Shown here piece by piece: positions 52,896 to 61,704 of a stretch of DNA of 64,000 nt (positions are counted from its first letter, which is position 1; each line of letters begins with the position of its first letter). The stretch comes from Gordonibacter massiliensis (ex Traore et al. 2017) (GTDB taxonomy: Bacteria; Actinomycetota; Coriobacteriia; Coriobacteriales; Eggerthellaceae). The stretch covers positions 2,290,168 through 2,354,167 of the forward strand of contig LT827128.1 of the NCBI GenBank assembly GCA_900170005.1, in the 5' to 3' direction. The translations under genes were made by a program, and so were the position numbers. The notes under the pieces are model-generated. The model was not told the origin of the DNA, did not search any database, and was given only the letters and a program-made list of their open reading frames with translations.

Positions 52896-53636
52896 CTAAC
52901 CTGCAAAGTTATGGGTTGAGCGCAAGCGCGTTTCGCATGATTCATGCTTCATGCGAAGCTCGGGGCTCCGCAAAGCTTCGCGAGGCACCTCCGTCACGTC
53001 CTGCGCGCTGTCAAAGAGATCGTCGAGTCCCTCTCTCTTTTTCATAAGCTCAACGGCTTTTTCTGCGTCGTACGAAACGATTCGCTTTCTGTCGGCGGCG
53101 GCTTTTACAATGAAATTGGGCGACGTAACCGGCTCGGGCATCTGATCGAGCCATCGCGACGTGCCGTACTTTGCGGTCATTTCGTCCACCGGGCCGAAAT
53201 CGAGAGCCCTGAGCGGACAGGATGCCACGCACACGGGAATATGCCCCTCGTTGAGCCGGTCGACGCACATGGTGCATTTGCTCATTTTGGTATCGGAACC
53301 GTCGTCCGCGAACTTCGGGGAGCCGTAAGGGCAGGCCTCGTAGCAGGCTCGACAACCCATGCACGCATCTTGGTCAACAAGAACGGCGCCGTATTCGCCT
53401 TCTTTCGTAACCGCCCCGACAGTGCAAGCTTTTACGCAAGCGGGATCGTCGCAGTGCGCGCAGGGGAAAGCCAAGCCGCGAAGCCTTATGTCGGGAAACG
53501 CGCCTTCCTCCCATTCGTAAACCGACATCCATTTCTCGGGTCCAGCCTCAATCCCATTCCAGTCTTTGCAAGCGACCGAGCAGGCATGGCACGAATAACA
53601 GCGACTTTGATCGAAATAGAACGCGTACTGGCCCAT
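52896..53636 (-). CDS. Four-cluster ferredoxin subunit (DmsB/AthS-like) of a molybdoenzyme
   Basis: A 246-residue electron-transfer subunit with four [4Fe-4S] motifs: CYSCHACSVAC, CAHCDDPACVKAC, CMGCRACYEAC and CTMC...CVASC. No signal peptide or anchor. It begins two bases after the large subunit's stop, so the two are made together. It carries electrons to the molybdopterin subunit. The C-terminal 70 residues are charged and variable. Confidence 0.92.
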   Translation of the reverse strand: MGQYAFYFDQSRCYSCHACSVACKDWNGIEAGPEKWMSVYEWEEGAFPDIRLRGLAFPCAHCDDPACVKACTVGAVTKEGEYGAVLVDQDACMGCRACYEACPYGSPKFADDGSDTKMSKCTMCVDRLNEGHIPVCVASCPLRALDFGPVDEMTAKYGTSRWLDQMPEPVTSPNFIVKAAADRKRIVSYDAEKAVELMKKREGLDDLFDSAQDVTEVPREALRSPELRMKHESCETRLRSTHNFAG

Positions 53637-53638
53637 CT

Positions 53639-56125
53639 CTATCGCCTCTCTCCCTCGACAAGCTTCTCCACCTGCACAAGCCCATGCTTGATATTGACTC
53701 CCACGGCATGCGGCAGATGGACATCGTCCGTCATCACATTTGTCGAGCCCGCATAGTCGACTCCTTCGGGCATGAGGCTCGTTTTCTCCCGGCCGCCTTC
53801 GTACCAGCGACCGTGATAAACCAAAACCGTTCCAGGCGACATACGTTGGGTGATGTAGACGGGCAGCCTCATCTCTCCTTTATGGTTGAATATGCGAACC
53901 ATGTCGCTCTTTTCGATGTTTCGTTTCGCAGCATCGGCGGGATTGATCCAAACCGCGTGTTCGTAGCAGTCGTTCAGCAAAGGGTTCTTGTCATTGCACG
54001 ATTGCTGCCTGAACATGGAAACGGCCGTGGTCAACACAAGCGGATAACGCTCGGCTTTTTTATCGTAGAATGAATCGAGAGGCTTTCCGTCGGGCATATA
54101 GGCAAGCTCCCAACGTGGCATCGGATCCATGTAGCCACCGAATCTCGTGTCTTTTCCGTTCGATTCGATCAGGGTTTGCGAGACGAATTCGATCTTCCCT
54201 GATTTGGTGTTCTCATAGGGGTTTCTGTCGGTCCATTGGTAATCCATGAAAGCGTGAAAAGGCACCTCTATGGGAATGCGGACGATGGGCATTTCGAGGA
54301 ACTCGTCCCAAGGTTTGATTTCGGCTCCGAGATTCTCCATTGCGAGCCGGTAATCAGCGTACCACTTTTCGTAGGCTTCATGATAGATGTCATCCACCCT
54401 CGCATCCCACTCGTTCCAAGGAACGTTCTTGAGACGGGGGCAATACCGATCCGCAATGCCAAGTCGACTTGCCAACGCCGACCATACCCAATCGACGGAA
54501 CGTATTTCGCCAGGCGGATCAACCACTTTTTGCGCGTACATGAAGTAATTGTGCATGCCCCCGGGACCTTGCATGAACCTATTTTGGCCTAGCAGGTACT
54601 CGTCGGTCGATTCGAACATGTGAACAGGCGCCGGAAGCACGATGTCGTAAGCGTCCATTGTCTGCTGCTTTTTGTTCCAGAGCCAGCCCCAGCTGAAGTA
54701 GGTCTCCTTCAAAGCTCGAATGCATTTATTCGTATCGGGTATGCCGTTCGCGAAATTATTGAGACCGATGAGCATTTGTATATTCGGAACAGGGCTTTCG
54801 GGCGGACAGCCGATAGCTGCCCGATATTCTTCCTCGGAGAGTGCGCCTGATTCCATATCTTTGCGCATGAGGATCGCGTCTGCAAGCTTGTTGTGATTGA
54901 GGCAGATGGGCGCTTCGTAGTCGCCTGGCTGCTGGCCGAATTCGGGCTCCGGCACAGGCATGCGTTCGGGCGTCCAAATGCAGATGCCGCTTTCGCACCC
55001 ACCGGCAACGTCGATGTTTCCCGTCATGCTCTGCAAAAGCATCGCCATGGAAGCGACGTACTCTCCTCCGTGCCGTTTCGAGACCGAGTATTGAAGCTGC
55101 AGGTGAGTCGGCTTCGTCGCACCGTATAGCCGCGCAATATCTCGTATGGTTTCCGCAGGCACGGCGCAAATGCCCTCTGCCCATTCCGGATTCCTGCAAA
55201 TGCCGTCCTCGCCCCCCATGACGTATGCGCGAAATTGGGCAAAACCCTCGGGCTCGACATGCTCGGCTACGTAATCCGCGTCATAGAGGTTCTCTTCGAA
55301 AAGAACTTGCGCCATTGCCAACATCATTGCCATATCCGTGCCGGGCCGAATGGGAATCCATTGATCCGCAAGAACCTCGGCGCTCGTCGTGTAGCGAGGA
55401 TCTATCAGAATGATGGGAATGCCCTTTTCACGTGCGAGCTTAAGATAATAGGCAACATAGCCGTACCAGCTCACAAGAGGATCCATGCCCCATAGAATGA
55501 TGAGCTTGGAATTGAAAAGATCCGGCGCCTCGAACCCGACCTCGCCGATGTAGCCTTTTCCGGAAAACATCTTTCCGACATCGTAGCCAAGATGCCTATA
55601 CTCGGCCGTCGCTTGCGCCGGGGCGGAATTTTCGCCCCATGCGCCCACCCCCGCATGAAGGTAGGGTGCGAAAGGAAAGAAGCAGCGATCCCAAAACGAA
55701 TCGAGATGCAGGATGCTGTGCGGGCCAAATCGTTCTATGACCTCCTTTATCTGGGCGGCGATGGTGTCGAGAGCCTCGTCCCAGCTGACCCTTTCGAAAT
55801 CGGACGACTCACCCTTCTTCCCCTTGCGCCGCATCGGATACAAAATGCGATCGGGATCGTCGAGCGACTTCTTCCATGCATGGCCCTGAACGCAAGGCCG
55901 GGCCTGGAGCATGCCCGCTCTGACTGCGTCATCCCCGACGTTTTCGCGCCCCATTCCCGCATTGATCGAATCGTCCGGCTCAATGGCGGTAATCTTGCCA
56001 TCCTTCGTCCGGCACTTCAAGATGCACACCGCATCCCAGCAGCCGTTCTGATAGCACGTCGTGTAACGCACCTCTTCACCTTCGTGCCGTTTCGCCAACT
56101 TTTGGACAATCTCGTTCTGATCCAT
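53639..56125 (-). CDS. Molybdopterin oxidoreductase, soluble DMSO-reductase-family catalytic subunit
   Basis: An 828-residue enzyme of the DMSO reductase superfamily. N-terminal cysteines CYQNGCWDAVCILKC with a fourth-type Cys in ARPCVQGHAWKKSL; molybdopterin domain with WGMDPLVSWYGY, LIDPRYTTSAEVLADQWIPIRPGTDMAMM; C-terminal dinucleotide-binding domain LVLTTAVSMFRQQSCNDKNPLL and VWINPADAAKRNI. No Tat signal is present and no membrane anchor gene follows, so it should be cytoplasmic. Closest analogues by layout are soluble catechol dehydroxylases and pyrogallol transhydroxylase. Substrate unknown. The ATG follows GAGGGAGGGGGAGC. Confidence 0.88.
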   Translation of the reverse strand: MDQNEIVQKLAKRHEGEEVRYTTCYQNGCWDAVCILKCRTKDGKITAIEPDDSINAGMGRENVGDDAVRAGMLQARPCVQGHAWKKSLDDPDRILYPMRRKGKKGESSDFERVSWDEALDTIAAQIKEVIERFGPHSILHLDSFWDRCFFPFAPYLHAGVGAWGENSAPAQATAEYRHLGYDVGKMFSGKGYIGEVGFEAPDLFNSKLIILWGMDPLVSWYGYVAYYLKLAREKGIPIILIDPRYTTSAEVLADQWIPIRPGTDMAMMLAMAQVLFEENLYDADYVAEHVEPEGFAQFRAYVMGGEDGICRNPEWAEGICAVPAETIRDIARLYGATKPTHLQLQYSVSKRHGGEYVASMAMLLQSMTGNIDVAGGCESGICIWTPERMPVPEPEFGQQPGDYEAPICLNHNKLADAILMRKDMESGALSEEEYRAAIGCPPESPVPNIQMLIGLNNFANGIPDTNKCIRALKETYFSWGWLWNKKQQTMDAYDIVLPAPVHMFESTDEYLLGQNRFMQGPGGMHNYFMYAQKVVDPPGEIRSVDWVWSALASRLGIADRYCPRLKNVPWNEWDARVDDIYHEAYEKWYADYRLAMENLGAEIKPWDEFLEMPIVRIPIEVPFHAFMDYQWTDRNPYENTKSGKIEFVSQTLIESNGKDTRFGGYMDPMPRWELAYMPDGKPLDSFYDKKAERYPLVLTTAVSMFRQQSCNDKNPLLNDCYEHAVWINPADAAKRNIEKSDMVRIFNHKGEMRLPVYITQRMSPGTVLVYHGRWYEGGREKTSLMPEGVDYAGSTNVMTDDVHLPHAVGVNIKHGLVQVEKLVEGERR

Positions 56126-56377
56126 GCTCCCCCTCCCTCTCTCATCTGCTTTCCTGCCCGGTCGCATGATTGCTTGCGCGCTGGGCTTTCACTTGGAATA
56201 TACGAGCGCGGACTGGAATCGCCCTAGCACCGTTTTGGAATGCCCCTCTCGCAAACCAGGAATACGCCTGCACGGGCTTCTCACCGATCTTCATTGGGCT
56301 ATGATGATTTCGAATAAGCGCTGCCTCCAAACCGAAGAACGGGCGTTTATACTGCAATAAGGGGTAGAGGGGTAGCT
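56126..56377. promoter_or_regulatory. Divergent control region of the molybdoenzyme operon and LysR gene
   Basis: A 252-bp gap between divergent genes, AT-richer than the genome. It should contain both promoters and the LysR operator. T-N11-A type boxes cannot be chosen with confidence from sequence alone. No ORF with a ribosome site is seen. Confidence 0.5.
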
Positions 56378-57343
56378 ATGAACATCGATTTAATGAATGA
56401 GTTTATTGAGTTCTCGAAGAGCCTCAACGTCAGCGCCGCAGCAAAGAGCCTCTTCGTGTCCCAATCAACTCTCAGCAAGCATTTGAAGGCCCTGGAAGAA
56501 GAGGTCGGAGCCCAGCTTATCGACAGATCGCCCGCTTCAGGATTGAGGCTTACCGAGGCGGGCAAAGTGTTCTTGGATGCCTGCAGCCTCATTTCGCATT
56601 CCTACGATGTCGCGCTTGAGAATTGCCATAAGCTCTCGCGCAGCCCAAAGAAGATCTCGATTTTGAGACCTTGCACTATAGACGCAAGCTCAGAGCTCAT
56701 TTACGAGGTCTATCGCAACATGCAAAAGGATCACGACGATATCTCCGTCAGCCTTTTGCAAATGGGCGGCTACTCCATGATCGAAAACCTTACCATGGGG
56801 CGCGTTGACTGCACGACATCCCATATCGTTTCACCTATGCAAAAGGCAGAGTTAGAGGCAAAGAACGTCAGCCTTATTCCCTTGCTCGAAGACGACGTCT
56901 ACGTTTGGGCGCAGAAGGATTCAGAGCTGATAGCGAAAGAGCACCTGTATGTGAGAGACCTGATAGACGTTCCGATACTCGTACCTGCAAGCAGAATCTA
57001 CATGGACCTGCACGAATGGTATACCTTTCTCTGCGCTAAAGCGGGTTTCAAGCCCTTGCTTGCCTACAGGGATGTGAACGATATGTACGAACTCATGAAT
57101 ACCAACCTCAAACACGGCATCATGGTTCTCACGTCAGAAGCAACTATGGGCGACCCCGTCTTCGAACTGCAATCAAACCTTGCTTTGAGGCCATTCGAGG
57201 ATAACGACCTGAAAAACATTCTTTACCTTGCGTTTATGAAAGACAACGACAACCCCGCTTTGCAAGTTCTCATCGATTGCATCAGGAGCCACGAATACCC
57301 TGTTTTCAAGGGGAAATCCGTTACCGACATCATTGAGCGATAG
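56378..57343 (+). CDS. LysR-family regulator of the low-GC molybdoenzyme block
   Basis: A 321-residue LysR protein. Helix-turn-helix EFIEFSKSLNVSAAAKSLFVSQSTLSKHLKALEEEVGAQLIDRS; the effector domain has an unusually weak match to standard LysR folds. The ATG follows AGAGGGGTAG. It shares the low GC of the operon it faces, so it probably arrived with it and activates it when the substrate is present. Confidence 0.9.
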   Translation: MNIDLMNEFIEFSKSLNVSAAAKSLFVSQSTLSKHLKALEEEVGAQLIDRSPASGLRLTEAGKVFLDACSLISHSYDVALENCHKLSRSPKKISILRPCTIDASSELIYEVYRNMQKDHDDISVSLLQMGGYSMIENLTMGRVDCTTSHIVSPMQKAELEAKNVSLIPLLEDDVYVWAQKDSELIAKEHLYVRDLIDVPILVPASRIYMDLHEWYTFLCAKAGFKPLLAYRDVNDMYELMNTNLKHGIMVLTSEATMGDPVFELQSNLALRPFEDNDLKNILYLAFMKDNDNPALQVLIDCIRSHEYPVFKGKSVTDIIER

Positions 57344-57848
57344 CCGCTCGCCGCATCGAGGAGGGCGTCGGGCATCGCCTCAAACCTATCAGCCTTCGAG
57401 AGCGCGGAATGAAACGGGGGCCGATCGCGAAAACGAAGGGATGCCTGGGCAGATCATAGGGGGGATCGCATCAAACGACGTCGAAAACGCCCTTCGTAGA
57501 CCCAGGCTTGCCCCGCCCTAACGTGGCGATCGCGGAACGCGCGCAACGACGACTTTGATGCAGCAACGGTTTCAGCGCAGCAAGCAGCCGAGGCTCGCGT
57601 TTTCGCGCTTCGCGCGAACGGGCGATCAGGAGATCGCCCCTACGGGGTCCATGAGGCATGCGGACTTTTCCGCGGGCGCTGGCGTTCGCGCGAAGCGCGT
57701 AATCCGCCGCCCAGGCTTCCCCGGCAGGCGAGCGCAGCGGTGCCTGCCATGCGGCCGCAGGCCGCATAACGAACTCCCAGGTGGACCGCGCGAGAGCGAA
57801 GCGACCCGCGCTTCGCGCGCAAGCGCGAAAACTGCCCGCCCAAGTTGG
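57344..57848. repeat. Gene-free region of nested palindromes
   Basis: High-GC palindromes such as CGGGCGATC.AGGAGATCGCCC, GGCAGGCGAGC.GCAGCGGTGCC, GCGGCC.GCAGGCCGC and CGCGCTTCGCGCG occur in series. GTTTTCGCGCTTCGCGCGAA near 57597 pairs with a complementary stretch near 57810-57835. No gene is supported. GC returns to the genomic level here, marking the right edge of the low-GC block. Confidence 0.65.
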
Positions 57849-58010
57849 CGTAGTAAGTCAGCGAGGCCCGCCCTCGTGCCCGAGATCGCAGGGATCGCGG
57901 GCGACGCGTACTTTGGTACGCGAGCCCGCGGGATCGCCGCGAGATCGGGTGCGAGGACGGGCCACAGCGTCGGCTTCGTTCCGGCGGCCGACAGGCCGCC
58001 GGAACCCGAA
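57849..58010. repeat. Multi-hairpin palindromic repeat, copy C (intergenic)
   Basis: Head GTAGTAAGTCAGCGAGG, arms near 57865-57883 and 57945-57963 (about 17/20 complementary), a centre hairpin GCGTACTTTGGTACGC, linker CACAGCGTCG, and a terminal 12-bp hairpin with GACA loop at 57978-58005. It is the intergenic member of the family seen inside phnJ and phnE2. Its minus strand is open in the same phase. Confidence 0.78.
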
Positions 58011-58024
58011 CCGCAACGTCGAGA

Positions 58025-58053
58025 GGTTCCGCGGGCCGTAGGCCCGCGGAACC
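58025..58053 (-). terminator. Hairpin terminator of htpG
   Basis: GGTTCCGCGGGCC and GGCCCGCGGAACC form a 13-bp stem with a 3-nt loop directly after the htpG stop. A T run is lacking. Confidence 0.7.
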
Positions 58054-58056
58054 AAC

Positions 58057-59982
58057 CTACATCAGTTTCGCCACGTTCTGGGCGAAGGCGACCGGGTCGT
58101 CGATGGGCATGCCCTCGACCAGCAGCGCCTGATTGTACAGCAGGTCGGCGTAGAGGCGCACCTTGTCGGTGTCGCCGGCCTCGTGGGCGGCTTTCAGCGT
58201 ATCAAACACGGGGTGCTTGGCGTTCAGCTCCAGCACGCGCTGCGACTTCACGCCGTCGGGGCCTTCGGGGCCCTTCGACAGCACGCGCTCCATCTCCAGC
58301 GACACAGGGCCCTCGGTGGTGACGCAGGCAGGGGCGTCGGTGAGGCGGGCGGACACGGCCACCTTGGTCACCTGCTCGCCCAGCGCATCTTTCAGGGCCT
58401 TGAACAGGCCCTCGTTCTCCTTCGTGGCCTCTTCGGCTTCCTTCTTCTCGTCCTCGGTGGCGAAGTCGAGATCGCCCGATGCCACGTTCTTGAGCTCCTT
58501 GGCGCCCTCGCCGTCCTCGTTCGCGCCGTAGTCGCGCATGGCGGTGAAGCAGAACTCGTCAACGTCCTGCGTGCACAGCAGCACGTCGTAGCCCTTGCCC
58601 AGCACCGTCTTCACGATGGGCATCTTGTTCAGGCGCTCGACCGAATCGCCGGCGGCGTAGTAGATGGCGGGCTGGTCGGCGGGCATGCCCTCCACGTACT
58701 CGGCCAGCGTCACGAGCTTGTCCTGCTTGGCGGAGTAGTACAGCAGCAGGTCGGCCAGCGTGTCCTTCTGCGCGCCGTAGCTGGCGTAGATGCCGTATTT
58801 CAGGCCGCGGCCGAAGTTCTCGAAGAACGCCTCGTAGCCCTCGCGGTCGTTGTCGCGCATGTCCTCCAGGTCGGACGTGATCTTCTTCTCGATCTTCTTG
58901 GCGATGGCGCGCAGCTGGCTGTTGTGCTGCAGCGTCTCGCGGGAGATGTTCAGCTGCAGGTCCTGGCTGTCCACCACGCCGCGCACGAAGTTGTAGTAGT
59001 CGGGCAGCAGCTCCTCGCACTTCTCCATGATGAGCACGTTGGAGCTGTAGAGCGCCAGGCCCTTCTGGTAATCCTTGCTGTACAGGTCGAACGGCGCGCG
59101 GCTCGGCACGAACAGCAGTGCGTCGTAGGACAGCGCGCCCTCGGCGTGCACGGAGATGGTGCGGGCCGGGTCGGCGAAGTCGTGGAAGTCGGTCTTGTAG
59201 AACTCGTCGTACTCCTCCTGCTCCACCTCGGACTTGCGGCGCTTCCAGATGGGGATCATGGAGTTCACGGTGTCGAGCTCGGTGTAGTTCTCGAACTGCG
59301 GCACGTAGTCGTCGCCGGCGTCCTCGGGCTTCGGCAGCTCGCGCGACTTCGTCACCTCCATGCGAATGGGGTAGCGCACGTAGTTGCTGTAGCGCTTCAC
59401 CAGGTCCTTCAGGCCGTATTCGGACAGGTAGGCGTCGTAGTTGTCGTCGTCGGTGTTGTCCTTGAGCGTGATGATGACGTCGGTGCCGTGCTCGGCGCGC
59501 TCGGCCGGCTCGATGGTGTAGCCCTCCACGCCGTCGCTCTCCCACGCCCACGCCTCGTCGCTGCCGTAGGCCTTCGACACCACGCGCACGCTCTTGCCCA
59601 CCATGAACGAGGAGTAGAAGCCCACGCCGAACTGGCCGATGATGTCCACGTCGTCGCCCTGCACCTCGTCGTTCTCCATCTTGAACGCCATGGAGTCCGA
59701 GTGCGCGATGGTGCCCAGGTTGCGATCGAGCTCGTCCTTCGTCATGCCGATGCCGCTGTCCGACACGGTGACGGTGCGGGCGTCCTTGTCGAAGCTCACC
59801 TGGATGGCCAGCTCGTCCTTCGAAAGCTGGATGGACTTGTCGGTGAGGCTCTTGAAGTAGAGCTTGTCCACCGCGTCCGACGCGTTCGAGATGAGTTCGC
59901 GCAGGAAGATCTCGCGGTTCGTGTAGATGGAGTTGATCATGAGGTCGAGCAGCTTCTTGCTCTCTGTTTTGAACTTGCGCAT
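58057..59982 (-). CDS. htpG: Chaperone HtpG (bacterial Hsp90)
   Basis: A 641-residue Hsp90. The N-terminal ATPase motifs are FLRELISNASDAVDKL, VSDSGIGMTKDEL and GQFGVGFYSSFMV; the middle domain has LFVPSRAPFDLY and SRETLQHN; the C-terminal dimer domain ends YNQALLVEGMPIDDPVAFAQ. An acidic stretch near 500-545 (EDEKKEAEEATKE) is normal. The start ATG at 59982 follows AAGGAGAGG. Heat-shock control is supported by the CIRCE element upstream. Confidence 0.97.
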   Translation of the reverse strand: MRKFKTESKKLLDLMINSIYTNREIFLRELISNASDAVDKLYFKSLTDKSIQLSKDELAIQVSFDKDARTVTVSDSGIGMTKDELDRNLGTIAHSDSMAFKMENDEVQGDDVDIIGQFGVGFYSSFMVGKSVRVVSKAYGSDEAWAWESDGVEGYTIEPAERAEHGTDVIITLKDNTDDDNYDAYLSEYGLKDLVKRYSNYVRYPIRMEVTKSRELPKPEDAGDDYVPQFENYTELDTVNSMIPIWKRRKSEVEQEEYDEFYKTDFHDFADPARTISVHAEGALSYDALLFVPSRAPFDLYSKDYQKGLALYSSNVLIMEKCEELLPDYYNFVRGVVDSQDLQLNISRETLQHNSQLRAIAKKIEKKITSDLEDMRDNDREGYEAFFENFGRGLKYGIYASYGAQKDTLADLLLYYSAKQDKLVTLAEYVEGMPADQPAIYYAAGDSVERLNKMPIVKTVLGKGYDVLLCTQDVDEFCFTAMRDYGANEDGEGAKELKNVASGDLDFATEDEKKEAEEATKENEGLFKALKDALGEQVTKVAVSARLTDAPACVTTEGPVSLEMERVLSKGPEGPDGVKSQRVLELNAKHPVFDTLKAAHEAGDTDKVRLYADLLYNQALLVEGMPIDDPVAFAQNVAKLM

Positions 59983-60074
59983 GGTGGCGTGCCTCTCCTT
60001 CGTCTGGAACAGTTGCTTCCACGGCAAGACCGCCGGACGGGCCACCCCCGACGCGCAGCGCGCATCGACCCGTC

Positions 60075-60135
60075 TTAGCAGTCTAAGCCTTCAAGTGCTA
60101 ACACCGAATTGTAATACGACCCCGATGTATGTCAA
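60075..60135 (-). promoter_or_regulatory. htpG promoter with CIRCE (HrcA) operator
   Basis: On the minus strand TTGACA (60135-60130) and TACAAT (60113-60108) are 16 bp apart. Overlapping the start is a 9-9-9 dyad, TTAGCACTT then GACTGCTAA (60101-60075), one mismatch per half from the CIRCE consensus TTAGCACTC-N9-GAGTGCTAA. HrcA should repress htpG until heat or misfolding stress. Confidence 0.85.
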
Positions 60136-60158
60136 GCGGCACCTTATTACCGGCAGAT

Positions 60159-61013
60159 TTATCGGATCTTTCCGATGCACCGCGTTCCTACGAGAACTAT
60201 CGCGTCAACAGCTTCCTCCAAGGTGACCGTGCGGGCGAACGAGTTCTCGTCTGCATAGGCCACCCATAAGTTGGCGATAGCATCGGATTCAAGCAACTCG
60301 TGGCAAATTCTCTCATAGTCGACAATAAGGGCCTCACTGCCGCGATGCCGTACCGTATTGGCGACGGCCCGTCGCACGTCGTTCCAGTCGAGATCGTCCT
60401 TGTAGATCTGCATCAGACGCGCAAGGTCATACAGATCTCTCGCCCTGGTCGTAGTAACTCCGCGCTTAACCAAGGCCTCAAACTTCTCGGCGATTGACGT
60501 AGCGAGAGGATAGGACATAACGAGAACGCTGCCCTCGTCGAACATCAGGGGGAACGGATATGCAACCGCAGACGGCGTGATGGAGTCGCCGCACGTGAGA
60601 TCAATCTTCATGGGAGCGCTCATGCGACCGAATGTCGCTTTGATGTGGGCGCGTAGCCCACCGTATTCATCGTCGTCGCGAATGGGCTCAACGTAGTCGA
60701 ATGCAAACAAGATGCCGTCATCTGCCTCTATTCCGCAGATCTCCGACACCATGTGCTCCGCCGTTTTCTCGTCCAAGCTCACGGAACGCAACGTCGCATC
60801 CATGTCCATGGTGGTGCGGTTGGCAACTCCCATGAGCGACGCTATGAGCAACCCTCCCTTTAGTATGAAACGATCGTTGTAAGGGCTTTGGGACAAGCGC
60901 ACCAAAAAGCGCTCGAAAAAATACATCTGCATGACCTCTTGGGCCTTGAGGCCGTGCCGTTTCGCCAAAGCCTTGCATTTGCCTCTTAGGCTTGCATCGT
61001 TCGACACCGTCAC
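60159..61013 (-). CDS. abiEii: AbiEii-type nucleotidyltransferase toxin
   Basis: A 284-residue type IV toxin. The nucleotidyltransferase core reads YNDRFILKGGLLIASLMGVANRTTMDMDATLR (GG and DxD motifs), followed by APMKIDLTCGD and the Lys/Arg-containing SYPLATSIAEKFEAL...TRARDLYDLARL. AbiEii enzymes add nucleotides to targets such as tRNA. The start is GTG at 61013, overlapping the antitoxin stop (GTGA). The open frame beyond it (to 61187) overlaps the antitoxin and is not used. Confidence 0.9.
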   Translation of the reverse strand: MTVSNDASLRGKCKALAKRHGLKAQEVMQMYFFERFLVRLSQSPYNDRFILKGGLLIASLMGVANRTTMDMDATLRSVSLDEKTAEHMVSEICGIEADDGILFAFDYVEPIRDDDEYGGLRAHIKATFGRMSAPMKIDLTCGDSITPSAVAYPFPLMFDEGSVLVMSYPLATSIAEKFEALVKRGVTTTRARDLYDLARLMQIYKDDLDWNDVRRAVANTVRHRGSEALIVDYERICHELLESDAIANLWVAYADENSFARTVTLEEAVDAIVLVGTRCIGKIR

Positions 61014-61624
61014 GACAACACCTCCGTGTATCTTCTCAAGTCGTCGGAAAGGCCAAAGGCATCGGCGTAGCGGGCAAGTTTGGGAAGGTTCTTTTCTTTT
61101 GATCTCATGTAGGCGTTCAACACGTTGGAAAAAAGCTGCAACTCGGCCTTGCCTTGGCGTCGTTGACGCAAAAGATCGCAGATGCATCGCTCCGGATCGT
61201 AAAGCCTAATCGGAGTGCCTGTAGGTGACAGCCCCTCCTGCACGCCAAGTTCGAAACGCTTCCCAACGGACGTATGTATTCTTGTATCGGGAAACTCTTC
61301 GAGCAACGCGGGCGACTGATACCCTTGCGGACAGGTAACGTCCATCCGTGCGGGCACGCGGTCGGACAGCCCGTGCAGGTAGAGGGCGCTCCCGTGCGAG
61401 AACACCGCTTTCGGCCATCTGAGGGCAATGACGGCGAATGTGTCCAAGGGCACGGTGGTCAAAGCGTAAACGCCGCGCGTTTCGCGCTCAACAGAACCTT
61501 CGCGCTCAAGGAGAGCCAAAAGCGTGTTTGAGAAACCCGCCTCACGCGCTGCCTTGGTGGTGATGCGCCCACCCCGAGCTTCCATGAGTCGTATAAGATC
61601 GTCTTTCTTCATAAGCACCTTCAT
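61010..61624 (-). CDS. abiEi: AbiEi-type antitoxin and autorepressor
   Basis: A 204-residue antitoxin. The N-terminal winged helix reads LMEARGGRITTKAAREAGFSNTLLALLEREGSVERETRGVYAL, and the C-terminal domain has SHGSALYLHGLSDRVP and LYDPERCICDLLR. AbiEi neutralises AbiEii in type IV fashion and represses its own promoter. The ATG at 61624 is used here; ATG 61612 or GTG 61636 are alternatives because the leader is very short. Confidence 0.9.
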   Translation of the reverse strand: MKVLMKKDDLIRLMEARGGRITTKAAREAGFSNTLLALLEREGSVERETRGVYALTTVPLDTFAVIALRWPKAVFSHGSALYLHGLSDRVPARMDVTCPQGYQSPALLEEFPDTRIHTSVGKRFELGVQEGLSPTGTPIRLYDPERCICDLLRQRRQGKAELQLFSNVLNAYMRSKEKNLPKLARYADAFGLSDDLRRYTEVLS

Positions 61625-61630
61625 GTTAAG

Positions 61631-61664
61631 ATACACGGTATAATTATATTATTCATAGTGTATA
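61631..61664 (-). promoter_or_regulatory. abiE promoter and operator
   Basis: ATACAC (61631-61636) and GTGTAT (61659-61664) form an inverted repeat around an AT-rich centre holding TATAAT on the minus strand (61648-61643). AbiEi proteins bind inverted repeats at such positions, so autorepression is likely. Confidence 0.7.
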
Positions 61665-61704
61665 TTAACACGATAGAAGCACCGAATCGAGGAAGATTCG
61701 ACCC

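Noticed and set aside
57555-58322. A 255-codon plus-strand frame in the palindrome-rich region
   Set aside because: It is made of hairpin repeats and runs antisense into htpG; no domain is recognisable.
61014-61187. Upstream extension of the AbiEii frame
   Set aside because: It overlaps the antitoxin gene; the GTG overlapping the antitoxin stop is the standard layout.
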